From Synechococcus sp. RS9916 (GTDB lineage: Bacteria; Cyanobacteriota; Cyanobacteriia; PCC-6307; Cyanobiaceae): a stretch of DNA of 64,000 nt. A model generated the notes under the pieces. The model was not told the DNA's origin. It ran no database searches and saw only the letters and a list, made by a program, of their open reading frames with translations. A program made the translations under genes and the position numbers. How positions within the stretch are numbered: the stretch's first letter is position 1; the number at the start of each line of letters is the position of its first letter. Positions 13,421 through 24,717 of the stretch are shown here, in pieces. The DNA lies in contig NZ_DS022299.1 in assembly GCF_000153825.1 (NCBI RefSeq), forward strand, positions 2,196,869 through 2,260,868, read 5' to 3'.

Positions 13421-13999
13421 TCACAGCTCCAGCAGGCCAGGTGGTGGCGTGAGCAGCAGCCAGCCGTCGTCGACGTGCACCTCCGGCACGATTGCCTCCA
13501 CGAACGGCACCATCAAGGTGTCGCCGTCGGGTGTTTTCAGCTCGAGGAGCTCGTTGCCGCCGCTGATCAGATCACTCACCGTGCCGATCGCGTCTCCGTC
13601 GGCGCTCAGGCGGGCTTCCAGTCCCACCAGATCCAGCAGGTGGAATTCCCCTTCTTCCAGTTCGGGGCGGTCGTCGGCCGGCACCATCAAGGTTTGGCCG
13701 ATCAGGGCTTCGGCTGCTTCGCGGTTGTCGATTCCTGCAAAGCGCACCACAAATACGCTCCTACCCGGCAGTTGACGACCACTTTTCAGTTCCATTTCTC
13801 TGGGGGCGGATCCCCGTGCTTTCAGCCAGCGGCTGCCGGGATCAGTGAACCGCTCTGGAAACTCACTGGCGGGGTTAATGCGCAGCTCGCCCTTCAGACC
13901 CTGAACACCCACCACCTTGCCCACCGGCAACCAGTCTTCGGAGGATGTGGGAACCGCGGGGGCGCCGGCGCTGAACATGGCCACAAGAGGAGACGTCAC
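13421..13999 (-). CDS. rimM: Ribosome maturation factor RimM
   Basis: RimM assists late assembly of the 30S subunit and binds ribosomal protein S19. The 192-residue protein has an N-terminal RimM domain starting [18 protein letters not shown] and a C-terminal PRC-barrel ending in [20 protein letters not shown]. It is a housekeeping gene placed between manC (28 bases away) and fcl on the same strand, interrupting the nucleotide-sugar genes. Confidence 0.93.
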   Translation of the reverse strand: MTSPLVAMFSAGAPAVPTSSEDWLPVGKVVGVQGLKGELRINPASEFPERFTDPGSRWLKARGSAPREMELKSGRQLPGRSVFVVRFAGIDNREAAEALIGQTLMVPADDRPELEEGEFHLLDLVGLEARLSADGDAIGTVSDLISGGNELLELKTPDGDTLMVPFVEAIVPEVHVDDGWLLLTPPPGLLEL

Positions 14000-14088
14000 T
14001 CAATAATCCAGCTTGGCGATACGAGAGCTTTGTTCATTTCTTGACTCTGCCAACCAGCCAGAGGCTGAATTGGTTTTTGAAAATGCAA

Positions 14089-15120
14089 TTACTCTCTGAG
14101 CCGGCCTAATGAAAGGTTTCGTTCAAAATCCTGTACCGCTGATAGGAGACCCTCTGATAGTGGAATCCGAGCCGACCATCCTAATTCACTTAGCCGGCTC
14201 ACATTGAGTTGTTTTTTTGGTGTGCCGTCGGGTTTGCTGGTGTCCCAGTGAATGGTGCCGCTGTAGCCGACTGCTTCGGCTACTTGCTCGGCGAGTTCGC
14301 GGATACTGAGGTCGATACCGGTACCTACGTTGAGAAAGGCGAGCGGTGCGCCCTGATCGTCTTTCGGTGCATTGGCGGATAGAGCTGACCAGTTCTCGAG
14401 GGCAAAGACGCAGGCCTCACCCAGGTCATCGGCGTGCAGGAATTCGCGAAGGGGCGTGCCGCTCCCCCAGCAGGTCACCGAGGGGGCGTTTGCTTGCTTG
14501 GCTTCATGGAAGCGGCGGATGAGGGCTGGCAGAACATGGCTGCCGGTGGGATGATAGTTGTCACCGGGCCCGTAGAGATTGGTGGGCATCAGGCTGATGG
14601 CATCAAAGCCATGCTGTTGGCGCAGGGCTTCCGCGAGCTTGATCCCGGCGATTTTGGCGATGGCGTACCACTCGTTTGTGGGCTCCAGAGCGCCGGTGAG
14701 CAGTGTTTCTTCTCGGATCGGTTGCTCGGCGAATTTGGGGTAGATGCAGCTGCTGCCGAGAAACAGCAGCCGGCGGGTGCCGGCTTGCCAGGCCGCTTCC
14801 ATCACGTTGGTCTGCAGACTGAGATTCTGCAGCAGGAAATCGGCGGGACGGCTGCGGTTGGCCTCAATGCCGCCGACGGTGGCGGCCGCCAGCACCACCA
14901 CATCAGGGTGGTTGGTTTGCATCCAGGTGCTGACGGCCTGGCCATCGAGCAGATCGAGCTTTTGACGCGTGGGGGTGAGTAGTGCCCCGCCGCGCGCTGC
15001 ATCGCCATAGCCCTTGCGCGTCAGCCCGCGGCTGATGGCACTGCCGGCCATGCCGCGGGCACCGGCAATGAAGATGCGGTCGCTTGCGCGGAGCAGAGAT
15101 TTTGAGGAAGTGTTTGTCAT
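14089..15120 (-). CDS. fcl: GDP-L-fucose synthase
   Basis: This enzyme epimerises and reduces GDP-4-keto-6-deoxymannose to GDP-L-fucose. The 343-residue protein has the NADP motif [10 protein letters not shown], the SDR Tyr-Lys in [11 protein letters not shown], and conserved stretches [16 protein letters not shown] and [15 protein letters not shown]. It overlaps gmd by 4 bases (ATGA), so the two pathway enzymes are translated together. Confidence 0.95.
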   Translation of the reverse strand: MTNTSSKSLLRASDRIFIAGARGMAGSAISRGLTRKGYGDAARGGALLTPTRQKLDLLDGQAVSTWMQTNHPDVVVLAAATVGGIEANRSRPADFLLQNLSLQTNVMEAAWQAGTRRLLFLGSSCIYPKFAEQPIREETLLTGALEPTNEWYAIAKIAGIKLAEALRQQHGFDAISLMPTNLYGPGDNYHPTGSHVLPALIRRFHEAKQANAPSVTCWGSGTPLREFLHADDLGEACVFALENWSALSANAPKDDQGAPLAFLNVGTGIDLSIRELAEQVAEAVGYSGTIHWDTSKPDGTPKKQLNVSRLSELGWSARIPLSEGLLSAVQDFERNLSLGRLRE

Positions 15121-16220
15121 TCCCGTGCCCCCACCACCTGGAAGCCTTTGGCTTGGAGGTAGGCCTCTTTACGGGCTTCTTCCTGGTCGACGGCGATCAT
15201 CTCGTTGACCAGTTCTTCCAGGGTGGTGGTGGGCGTCCAGCCAAGCTTCTCGCGGGCGTTGGTGGGATCCCCGAGCAGGGTCTCCACTTCCGCGGGGCGG
15301 AAATAACGAGGATCGATGCGCACCACGATGGCTCCGGTGTCGCTGCGGCGGCCGGTTTCTCTTACACCTGAGCCCTCCCATTGGAGCTGACCCCAACCGA
15401 GGGCCTGGGCGGCGAGCTCAATGAAGCGGCGCACCGATTCTTGGCGGCCGGTGGCAATCACGAAGTCTTCTGGGGTCTCCTGCTGGAGCATGCGCCACTG
15501 CATTTCGACGTAGTCGCGGGCGTGGCCCCAGTCGCGCAGGGAATCGAGGTTGCCCATGTAGAGGCACTGGTCGAGGCCGGCATCAATGCGGGCCAGGCCA
15601 CGGGTGATCTTGCGGGTGACGAAGGTTTCACCCCGCCTGGGGCTCTCGTGATTGAACAGCAGGCCATTGCAGGCATACATGCCGTAGGCCTCGCGGTAGT
15701 TGACGGTGATCCAGTAGGCGTAAAGCTTGGCCACGCCGTAGGGACTACGGGGGTGAAACGGGGTGGTTTCCTTTTGCGGGACCTCCTGAACCAGGCCGTA
15801 GAGCTCGGAGGTGGAGGCTTGATAGATGCGCGTTTTTGCTGTGAGACCGCAGATCCGCACGGCCTCGAGGATGCGCAGGGTGCCGAGGGCATCGACGTTG
15901 GCGGTGTATTCAGGTGCCTCGAAACTCACGGCCACATGGCTCTGTGCGCCGAGGTTGTAGATCTCATCGGGTTGAACCTGCTCGATGATGCGCTGCAGGT
16001 TGCTGCCGTCAGAGAGATCTCCGTAATGAAGGGTGAGGCGCGGAGGCTGTCCTGACCGATCAGTCTCGTGAGGATCTTGATAGAGGTGATCGATGCGGGT
16101 GGTGTTGAAGGAGGAGGCGCGGCGTTTGATGCCGTGGACGGCGTAGCCCTTCTCCAGGAGGAGCTCAGCGAGATAGGAGCCGTCCTGGCCGGTGATCCCA
16201 GTGATCAGAGCTTTTTTCAT
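15117..16220 (-). CDS. gmd: GDP-mannose 4,6-dehydratase
   Basis: Gmd converts GDP-mannose to GDP-4-keto-6-deoxymannose, the precursor of GDP-fucose. The 367-residue protein begins [19 protein letters not shown], has the catalytic region [11 protein letters not shown] and family stretches such as [12 protein letters not shown] and [20 protein letters not shown]. It is the promoter-proximal gene of the minus-strand nucleotide-sugar run and is preceded by a 411-base AT-richer spacer. Confidence 0.96.
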   Translation of the reverse strand: MKKALITGITGQDGSYLAELLLEKGYAVHGIKRRASSFNTTRIDHLYQDPHETDRSGQPPRLTLHYGDLSDGSNLQRIIEQVQPDEIYNLGAQSHVAVSFEAPEYTANVDALGTLRILEAVRICGLTAKTRIYQASTSELYGLVQEVPQKETTPFHPRSPYGVAKLYAYWITVNYREAYGMYACNGLLFNHESPRRGETFVTRKITRGLARIDAGLDQCLYMGNLDSLRDWGHARDYVEMQWRMLQQETPEDFVIATGRQESVRRFIELAAQALGWGQLQWEGSGVRETGRRSDTGAIVVRIDPRYFRPAEVETLLGDPTNAREKLGWTPTTTLEELVNEMIAVDQEEARKEAYLQAKGFQVVGARE

Positions 16221-16631
16221 CGTCGAACTTTATCGTCGTTGCAGCCTTTGACAGTCACCTGGACGTAAGGATGTGACTTCTTTCATTCATGGTTTGAATC
16301 TCGATCGATGAGCATTGAGGTTTTAAACAATGTTTTACCTGGGCAGGGGTTGCTCTGGAGCTTTTGGATTGTTCCAGAATGCAGTTGCCCTTTAGCTACG
16401 AGGCCAATATCCACTCTTTGTCCGCTTTATTTTGAGTTTTTTAGTGTCTACGGGTCACCTCATTTTTCTGATCTTGTCCGCTGCTCACTAAGGCTGCTAA
16501 GAACTTTTGACCCTGATGAGGTTCCCGCTTTCTTGGGGATCAGTAGCTGAACACTCTGGCTCCTGCTGCGAGAGGGGTTATCGCTTCATCATCCCGCCGG
16601 GCGATACTGGGCCTCAGATCAGCCCATTGCT
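16221..16631. other. AT-rich spacer between gmd and ndhS
   Basis: This 411-base divergent gap must hold the promoters for gmd (minus) and ndhS (plus). By hand count bases 16381-16500 are 45% GC, well below the surrounding genes. An 80-codon plus-strand frame at 16308-16550 has no recognisable protein features and is not accepted. I see no convincing RNA gene or strong hairpin. Confidence 0.6.
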
Positions 16632-16814
16632 ATGGCCAGCGCCACTCCGATTCTTCCTGGCGCCACGGTGAAAGTGGTCGATGCCACTTCGATTTACAAC
16701 GGCTACACCGGGTTTGTGCAACGCATCAGCGGCGATCGCGCTGCTGTGCTGTTTGAAGGCGGCAACTGGGACAAGCTCATCACCATGCGGCTGCGCGACC
16801 TTCAAGCCGCCTGA
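16632..16814 (+). CDS. ndhS: NDH-1 complex subunit NdhS
   Basis: NdhS is the small peripheral subunit of the cyanobacterial/chloroplast NDH-1 complex with an SH3-like fold that helps ferredoxin dock. The 60-residue protein has the family signature, an ILPGATVKVV start, an Y-x-G-Y/F-x-G-F-V-Q-R region and the highly conserved VLFEGGNWDKLITMRLRDL. It is slightly shorter than many homologues. Its TGA overlaps an ATG (TGATG at 16812-16816) that probably begins the following channel gene. Confidence 0.85.
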   Translation: MASATPILPGATVKVVDATSIYNGYTGFVQRISGDRAAVLFEGGNWDKLITMRLRDLQAA

Positions 16815-16850
16815 TGCCAGCCCCCCACCGTCCGCGACCGCCTGGCGCGG

Positions 16851-17648
16851 GTGGTGCTCGAATCCGACACGCGTGCCGGCAGGCTTTACAACCTGGTCGT
16901 TTTCGGCGCGATCCTGCTCAGCGTCGTGGGTCTGCTGTTCGAGCCTGCTCCAGGTCTGGCTTCGGCTTCGTCCGCACTAGTGCCTGCGTGGGTTGACTGG
17001 ATCGACCGTCTGGCCCTGGCGATTTTCGCCGCCGATCTGGTGTTGCATCTGATCGCAAGCCCTAGGCCTCTGGCCTATCTGCGCAGCGTGTATGGCCTGA
17101 TTGATCTGTCGGCGGTGTTGTTTTTTGCCGTGCCGCAGATCAACAGCGGCTTAGTGCTGTGGGTGTTCAAGTTCGGTCGCATCCTGCGGGTCTTTAAGCA
17201 GCTGCGCTTCATGGATGAGGCCCGCGCCCTCGGGGCAGCCCTCAAGGCCAGTGCCCGGCGTATCAGCGTGTTCATTCTGTTTGTGCTGATCCTCCAGGTG
17301 GTGCTCGGCTACGTGATGGTGGTAGTGGAGAGCTTCCATCCACAAAGCCAGTTCCGCTCTGTCGCTCAGGGCGTGTATTGGGCTGTGGTCACCATGACCA
17401 CCGTTGGTTACGGCGACATCGTGCCGCAGACGGCCCTGGGCCGAATCCTTGCCATGGCTGTGATGCTGCTCGGTTTCGGAATCATTGCGATTCCCACAGG
17501 CATCGTCACGGTGGAGGGGCTGCGCCGGGCTGGGGTCCGGGCTGATCTCCGAACGTTCAACTGCGACCAGTGCGGGCAGCCCAATCACCGCGCTAAGGCT
17601 CGGTATTGCGATCGCTGTGGGGCTCAGCTGCCACCTTCAAGACTCTGA
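16851..17648 (+). CDS. Voltage-gated-type potassium channel with C-terminal zinc ribbon
   Basis: A six-transmembrane ion channel. The pore helix and selectivity filter TMTTVGYGD (TVGYGD at residues 184-189 from the GTG) mark it as K+ selective, preceded by S1-S5-like hydrophobic helices and an S4-like segment with FKFGRILRVFKQLRF. The end (about 238-256) has paired CxxC motifs, CDQC and CDRC, typical of a zinc ribbon. The only standard start in frame is GTG at 16851, but coding-like sequence (TVRDRLAR) extends upstream. Removing one C from the C6 run at 16821-16826 would join it to the ATG at 16814 that overlaps the ndhS stop. It overlaps rnc tail to tail by 25 bases. Confidence 0.88.
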   Translation: MVLESDTRAGRLYNLVVFGAILLSVVGLLFEPAPGLASASSALVPAWVDWIDRLALAIFAADLVLHLIASPRPLAYLRSVYGLIDLSAVLFFAVPQINSGLVLWVFKFGRILRVFKQLRFMDEARALGAALKASARRISVFILFVLILQVVLGYVMVVVESFHPQSQFRSVAQGVYWAVVTMTTVGYGDIVPQTALGRILAMAVMLLGFGIIAIPTGIVTVEGLRRAGVRADLRTFNCDQCGQPNHRAKARYCDRCGAQLPPSRL

Positions 17649-18367
17649 AGCGCCGCCTGGGCTGCGCGCTGTTCAGCGTCACGCCGTGATCCTCCCCAGC
17701 CTTCCGCCAGGGTTTTGCCTTGCAGTTCCACCTGGCAGCGGAACCGTTTTGGGTCGCCATGGCGTTGACTTTGCTCCTCACTGCAATAGGTGGGTAGGCC
17801 GAGCTTGCGGGCTTGGCTCCACTCCTGCAGAGCCGACTTGGCATTGCCCTTGTGGGGGTCGGCCAGCACTGCTGCACTGGTCCGCTGCCAGTGAGGGGTG
17901 AGCCAGCTGTGCACGGGCTCGATGGATCCCCATCCCTGATACAGCGCTCCGATCAGGGCCTCGGTGGCTTCTGCTCGCAGGGTCGCGCGCGCCGCGTCGT
18001 CCCCGCGGGCCTTGGCGCCGATGGTTTGCACTGCTTCGATGCCGATGCTGTCGCCGAGGGCGGCAAGCCAACGGTCGCTCACCAGTTGAGCCCGCAGGGC
18101 GGAGCGCTCGCCAACGGGGAGTTGGGGGTGGTGCTGTTCGATGTATTCACTGGCTGCCAGTCGAAGAACGGCATCCCCGAGAAATTCGAGACGCTCGTGG
18201 TTGATGTGCCTGCCGGTGGAGGTGTGGGTCAGCGCTTCATCCACCAGCGCCAGGGTTCGGGCTGCATTTGGGCTAGTGGAGGGGTTCAATCCCAGGTCTG
18301 CGCAGAAGCGCATCAGTTGCTCATCGCGCAGAGGTGAGGGATCGGATGGGGCCGAATCGATGGGCAC
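17624..18367 (-). CDS. rnc: Ribonuclease III
   Basis: RNase III cleaves double-stranded RNA in rRNA processing and regulation. The signature HERLEFLGDAVLRLAASEY (about residues 56-74) holds the metal-binding Glu and Asp, the second acidic site is in ATEALIGALYQGWG, and a double-stranded RNA-binding domain fills the C-terminus (KSALQEWSQ ... AEGWGGSRRDAEQRAAQAALQSL). I chose GTG at 18367 (247 residues, the usual size); the ATG at 18463 lies inside the RNase P RNA gene. It is 57 bases downstream of rnpB on the same strand, so two RNA-processing activities are encoded side by side. Confidence 0.93.
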   Translation of the reverse strand: MPIDSAPSDPSPLRDEQLMRFCADLGLNPSTSPNAARTLALVDEALTHTSTGRHINHERLEFLGDAVLRLAASEYIEQHHPQLPVGERSALRAQLVSDRWLAALGDSIGIEAVQTIGAKARGDDAARATLRAEATEALIGALYQGWGSIEPVHSWLTPHWQRTSAAVLADPHKGNAKSALQEWSQARKLGLPTYCSEEQSQRHGDPKRFRCQVELQGKTLAEGWGGSRRDAEQRAAQAALQSLEGGS

Positions 18368-18424
18368 GGATCTGGACCTAACAGGAGCGCAGCGGATGGC
18401 GTCAGCTGGGGCGCCAAAGGGGGT

Positions 18425-18814
18425 GAAAGCAGGACATAAGCCGGGTTCTGTTCTCCCTTCCAAAGAAGGGGGGTGATCATCTATCTGGGATCGCCGTTAC
18501 CGGCGACCTCGAGCGGCGCACATCAGCGGAACGGGGTTGATGGCCAACCGTCGTTCCTCGGCCTTGCTCCCAGCCGGGGTTTACCGAGCCAGCACCTCTC
18601 GATGCTGCTGGTGCGCTCTTACCGCACCTTTGCACCCTTGCCTGTGCCGGCAAGCCGGCCATCGGCGGTGTGTTTCTGTGGCACTCTCCTCACGGTCACC
18701 CGCACTGGGCGTTACCCAGCAAGCCTGGCCATCGGGGAGCCCGGACTTTCCTCAACCAAGCGCCTCGGGGCCGAAGCCACCGATGCCCTGATCGCGATCA
18801 CCTCGCCTGCTTTC
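18425..18814 (-). ncRNA. rnpB: RNase P RNA (type A)
   Basis: The catalytic RNA of RNase P, which matures tRNA 5' ends. Read on the minus strand it shows the universal blocks GAGGAAAGTCCGGGCTCCC near the 5' end, AAGGGTGCAAAGGTGCGGTAAGAGCGCACC in the middle, and CAGAACCCGGCTTATG near the 3' end. I set the ends at a 9-bp P1 helix, GAAAGCAGG (18806-18814) with CCTGCTTTC (18425-18433). The length of about 390 bases fits cyanobacterial RNase P RNA. Exact ends may differ by several bases. Confidence 0.96.
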
Positions 18815-18819
18815 AACCC

Positions 18820-18828
18820 CCATAATGG
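18820..18828. promoter_or_regulatory. Possible shared -10 element of rnpB and tRNA-Arg
   Basis: CCATAATGG is nearly palindromic. On the plus strand CATAAT (5 of 6 to TATAAT) sits 10 bases before tRNA-Arg; on the minus strand CATTAT (4 of 6) sits a few bases before the rnpB 5' end. Only 21 bases separate the two divergent RNA genes, so each promoter must overlap the other gene. Confidence 0.45.
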
Positions 18829-18835
18829 CTTTTAG

Positions 18836-18909
<74 letters not shown>

Positions 18910-19005
18910 TTGTCCGTGGGTTTGTGATCCCGTAGCCGCCACTACATCTGGGGGGGTGGCGGGACCGCACTCTGTCGCTAGCGTTAACGCAGTGAATCCG
19001 GTGCC

Positions 19006-19371
19006 ATGACCCAGCTTCACGATCTGCGGCTTCGGCTCTTGGTGCAGCAGGAAAGCGAGCGCATTGCTGATTCCCAGCCCACCGATCTCGATCTCTCGGT
19101 GGTTCAGGCCCGTTGCCTCTGCTGGCTGGCGTTGCTGGCGGAGGCCCATGAAGACCAGGCCAGCGATGCGGAACGTCGTGGCGACACTGAGCAGGCCATG
19201 GGTTGGTTTGCCGATTCGATGCGTCTTCGTGACGTGATTCAGGTCGTGTCATCCATTGAGATTCCGCTGCCGGGAATGTCCGACCTCACTGACGACGACA
19301 ACGGCGAGGGGCCGCGTGGTCCGTCCGCCGATGACGGCGGATTTTCAGGGGAGCCGCCTCTGGCTGCTTAA
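19006..19371 (+). CDS. Hypothetical protein (121 aa)
   Basis: I do not recognise this protein. It is soluble and acidic, with a helical N-terminal two thirds (QLHDLRLRLLVQQESERIAD, then AEAHEDQASDAERRGDTEQAMGWFADSMRLRDV) and a low-complexity Asp/Gly/Pro-rich tail after residue 95. There is no signal peptide or membrane segment. It begins at ATG 19006, about 97 bases after the tRNA, and the next gene follows 38 bases later on the same strand, so they may be co-transcribed. Confidence 0.7.
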   Translation: MTQLHDLRLRLLVQQESERIADSQPTDLDLSVVQARCLCWLALLAEAHEDQASDAERRGDTEQAMGWFADSMRLRDVIQVVSSIEIPLPGMSDLTDDDNGEGPRGPSADDGGFSGEPPLAA

Positions 19372-19409
19372 TCAGATGTCATGATGGGAATTGATCTTGA
19401 GGGTGTGAC

Positions 19410-19865
19410 GTGCCTGAAGAGCCCTGTCAATGCCCTGACTGTCAGCGCTTTTATCGCGAGCACGATCGCCTCATTCGTGAATCTCCCACCCTGCGTCAGC
19501 AGCAGGAGCTGAGTTGGGCTGCACTTCAGGCCTTCCGCACCCTCTCGGGTCGTGTGCTGGAGGATCTCCAGAAGCAGCACGGTCCCCGTCCGGCTGAAAC
19601 CCAGGCTCATGCCACGCCTGTCGGTGCCACTGAAGAGCCCGTTGATGCGCTTCATCAGGCCATGGCGGATCTCGAAAACATCAATGCGCATCTGTTTTCG
19701 ATCGAGGCCTTGATGGAGCGCATCTTTGATGTGCGCGTTCCTGAAGCGATTGAACAGAAGTTCCGCGAGCTGGCTGGCGAGTTGGCGCCCGATCCCCTCA
19801 ATGCTGATCGTCTGCGTTTAAACCGTCTGCTCCACCAGACTCCTGATCTGCCGGATCGCAGCTGA
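19410..19865 (+). CDS. Hypothetical protein with N-terminal CxCPxC motif (151 aa)
   Basis: Starts at GTG 19410. The N-terminus has a compact cysteine motif, PCQCPDCQRFY, that could bind a metal as half of a zinc ribbon, though no second CxxC is present. The rest is predicted helical and charged (QQQELSWAALQAFRTL, DLENINAHLFSIEALMERIFDVRVPEAIEQKFREL) and looks like a coiled-coil or oligomerisation region. No known family is recognised. It follows the 121-residue hypothetical gene and converges on glgP. Confidence 0.7.
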   Translation: MPEEPCQCPDCQRFYREHDRLIRESPTLRQQQELSWAALQAFRTLSGRVLEDLQKQHGPRPAETQAHATPVGATEEPVDALHQAMADLENINAHLFSIEALMERIFDVRVPEAIEQKFRELAGELAPDPLNADRLRLNRLLHQTPDLPDRS

Positions 19866-19920
19866 TCGTTTGATTTCTCCTGTGTCAGCAGGGCTTGTCG
19901 TCGCCTTCCCACCAGCTGGT

Positions 19921-19949
19921 TGATGCTCCCGATTTACTCAGGGGCATCA
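19921..19949. terminator. Hairpin between convergent genes, possible weak terminator
   Basis: TGATGCTCC at 19921-19929 can pair with GGGGCATCA at 19941-19949 (nine pairs, one G-U) around a short loop. It lies between two convergent stops but has no T run on either side, so a terminator role is only inferred. Confidence 0.35.
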
Positions 19950-20003
19950 GGTGGCTTGTGTGGTTTGACTTGCTCAGCTTGATCGCCAGGCAGGTCTCAG
20001 CCG

Positions 20004-22526
<2,523 letters not shown>

Positions 22527-22916
22527 CGCTCTCAGATATGACGGAACCGGGTGTGATCCAAGTGTGAGTCGGTTTGCCCTTGACTGGTTCACACGGTGCA
22601 GGAACTGTGACCGAGGCTTCAGCGCCAATGGTTGATTTCTGGTGAGTTGTTGCCTTGCTCGCCGGCATCAGCCCGGTGCCGCAGGATTTTTCCCTTGATT
22701 TGTTCTTTCGATTGGGGCGCCCTGGATCTACCGAAAAGCACCTGCTTGCTGCCATTGATCACCAGAGTGAAGCGATCGATTTGGGTACTGATCGCACGTG
22801 CCAACGGCGTGTTGATGTTGCCTTGCTCTCTGTGCCCACGCCGCAGCAGGTTGATCTGAACGGTTGCTGGAGGGGATCTCTTATAAGGTCCCTGGCATCA
22901 GGACCTGTTGATCTCG
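22527..22916. other. Divergent spacer between glgP and antiporter gene
   Basis: A 390-base gap holding the divergent promoters. TTATAAG at 22881-22887, about 30 bases before the antiporter start, resembles a -10 box, without a clear -35. Several short frames on both strands (for example 22655-22963 plus and 22619-22804 minus) cross it, but none looks like a known protein. No RNA gene is recognised. Confidence 0.5.
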
Positions 22917-24311
22917 ATGCTTGTGCCCTTGGAGCTGGCCCAGCTCTCTCCGATGCTGAGTGAGCTCAGCAGCCACGATCTGGAGGTGGCTGAAACCCTG
23001 ATCGGGGTGGTGCGCTTCCTGTTGATCTTCGTGGCTGCCCGCACTCTGGCGGAGGTGTTGGTGCGGTTTCAGCTGCCCACGATCCTCGGGGAACTGTTGG
23101 CCGGCGTGATCATCGGTGCGTCGGGCTTGCATCTGCTGGTGCCGCCTGAAACCCAGGCCCATCTCAGCGACAGCTTCAGCCAGCTCATCGGTGGACTGGC
23201 CTCGATTCCGCCGGATGCCATTCCGGAGATCTACAACGAGACCTTCCCCTCGTTGCAGGCGGTCGCCACCCTTGGCCTCTATGCCCTGCTGTTCCTCACC
23301 GGTCTTGAGAGTGAATTAGATGAGCTCGTGGCGGTTGGTGGTCAGGCCTTCACGGTTGCAGTCGCCGGTGTTGTGTTGCCCTTTGCCATTGGCACCGCAG
23401 GCCTGATGGCCATTTTCCACGTGGATCTGATTCCGGCAGTGTTCGCTGGTGCCTCGATGACCGCCACCAGCATCGGTATTACCGCCAGCGTGTTTGGCGA
23501 ACTGGGTTACCTGAAAACCCGTGAGGGCCAGATCGTGATTGGCGCTGCTGTGCTTGACGACATCCTCGGCATCGTGATCTTGGCGGTGGTGGTGTCCGTG
23601 GCGGCTGGAGGCACCTTCTCGATGGCTCCGATCCTCAAGCTGGTGGTGGCAGCGATCGTTTTTGTGGTGGCGGCCATTGGCCTCAGCCGCACGGCAGCGC
23701 CTGCTTTCGACTGGCTGATCGACAAACTTAAAGCCCCGGGGGAAGTGCTCGTGGCGTCCTTTGTGATCCTTACGCTCAGCTGCTTTGCCGCCACAGCCAT
23801 CGGTCTGGAGGCTGCCCTGGGCGCGTTCGCGGCTGGCTTGATTCTGAGCGGCTCGAAGCACAACCACGCCATTCAGCAGGCGGTGCTGCCGATCGTGACC
23901 CTGTTCGCCACGATTTTCTTTGTGCTGGTGGGTGCCGGCATGGATCTGTCGGTGATCAATCCGTTGGATCCCGCCAGCCGTTCGGCTCTTGTGGTGGCCG
24001 GCTTCCTGTTGGTGATTGCCATCCTCGGCAAGATCGCTGCAGGTTGGGCCTTTGTGAGCAAACAGCCCACCAACCGTTTGGTGGTGGGCTTGGGAATGAT
24101 GCCCCGGGGTGAAGTGGGCCTGATCTTCCTCGGGCTCGGTACGAGTGCGGGTCTGCTCTCGCCCTCTCTGGAGGCCGCCATCCTTGTGATGGTGATCGGC
24201 ACCACCTTCCTGGCACCGGTGCTGTTGCGTCTGGTGCTTGGTGGCAACACCCCCGATGGGGGCGACAAGGTGGACGACTCGGTTGCCGCCGATCCAGTCG
24301 GATTGGTCTGA
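22917..24311 (+). CDS. CPA2-family cation/proton antiporter
   Basis: A Na+ (or K+)/H+ exchanger of the KefB/NapA type in the cytoplasmic or thylakoid membrane. The 464-residue protein is almost wholly hydrophobic, with about 12-13 membrane segments. Family marks are LPTILGELLAGVIIGASGLHLL, GLYALLFLTGLESELDEL, the discontinuous-helix region MTATSIGITASVFGELG with VLDDILGIVIL (paired Asp of electroneutral or electrogenic CPA2 transport), and a final MMPRGEVGLIFLGLG. There is no C-terminal RCK/TrkA-N domain. I chose ATG 22917 over the in-frame TTG at 22908. Confidence 0.92.
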   Translation: MLVPLELAQLSPMLSELSSHDLEVAETLIGVVRFLLIFVAARTLAEVLVRFQLPTILGELLAGVIIGASGLHLLVPPETQAHLSDSFSQLIGGLASIPPDAIPEIYNETFPSLQAVATLGLYALLFLTGLESELDELVAVGGQAFTVAVAGVVLPFAIGTAGLMAIFHVDLIPAVFAGASMTATSIGITASVFGELGYLKTREGQIVIGAAVLDDILGIVILAVVVSVAAGGTFSMAPILKLVVAAIVFVVAAIGLSRTAAPAFDWLIDKLKAPGEVLVASFVILTLSCFAATAIGLEAALGAFAAGLILSGSKHNHAIQQAVLPIVTLFATIFFVLVGAGMDLSVINPLDPASRSALVVAGFLLVIAILGKIAAGWAFVSKQPTNRLVVGLGMMPRGEVGLIFLGLGTSAGLLSPSLEAAILVMVIGTTFLAPVLLRLVLGGNTPDGGDKVDDSVAADPVGLV

Positions 24312-24327
24312 TCAGCGAGACACCAGG

Positions 24328-24681
24328 TCAGTCCTTCGTTCTGTCCTGTCCCTGACTGCGGGCCAGGAGTAGGAACAGGCTCCAACCCACCGTGATCAAA
24401 GCCAGGCTCGATGCCCAGCCTGGTCCAAGGGTCCAGCTCAGGACGAGCTGGACCACCACGCCCACCCCCAGGGCGAGCACAAGGCTGCTGATCACTAGGG
24501 CAATCTGCTGCCAGCCGGCGCTTAGCGGACTGTTGAGCAGGCTGGCTTCGAAGCGGCTGAGGGGCCCGCTCAGGGGGAGATACAGCGCCAGGGCCCAGAA
24601 CACGGCGCCACGCAGAGTGGCCGGATCATTGAAAGGGCCGTAGCCGAGAGCGAAGGCGTCCAAAGGAACAAGCGCTGGCAA
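24328..24681 (-). CDS. Hypothetical membrane protein (117 aa)
   Basis: Three hydrophobic stretches are visible, about residues 25-40, 58-80 and 88-106, separated by short polar loops; the C-terminus RSQGQDRTKD is polar. The N-terminal PLDAFALGYGPFNDPATLRGAVFWALALYLPLSGPLSR resembles small conserved picocyanobacterial membrane proteins, but I cannot name a family. It is divergent from the hydrolase gene (36 bases apart) and converges on the antiporter gene. Confidence 0.72.
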   Translation of the reverse strand: MPALVPLDAFALGYGPFNDPATLRGAVFWALALYLPLSGPLSRFEASLLNSPLSAGWQQIALVISSLVLALGVGVVVQLVLSWTLGPGWASSLALITVGWSLFLLLARSQGQDRTKD

Positions 24682-24717
24682 GGCTCCTTAGCATCACCGC
24701 TCAAGGCCTGATCTGTC

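Noticed and set aside
16308-16550. 80-codon plus-strand frame in the AT-rich spacer
   Set aside because: No family resemblance, Cys/Phe/Ser-rich random look, no ribosome-binding site.
18368-18463. ATG 18463 as start of rnc
   Set aside because: Lies inside the RNase P RNA gene and adds 32 residues not found in RNase III.
22655-22963. Frames in the glgP-antiporter gap
   Set aside because: No protein-like features; overlaps the antiporter start; probably promoter region.
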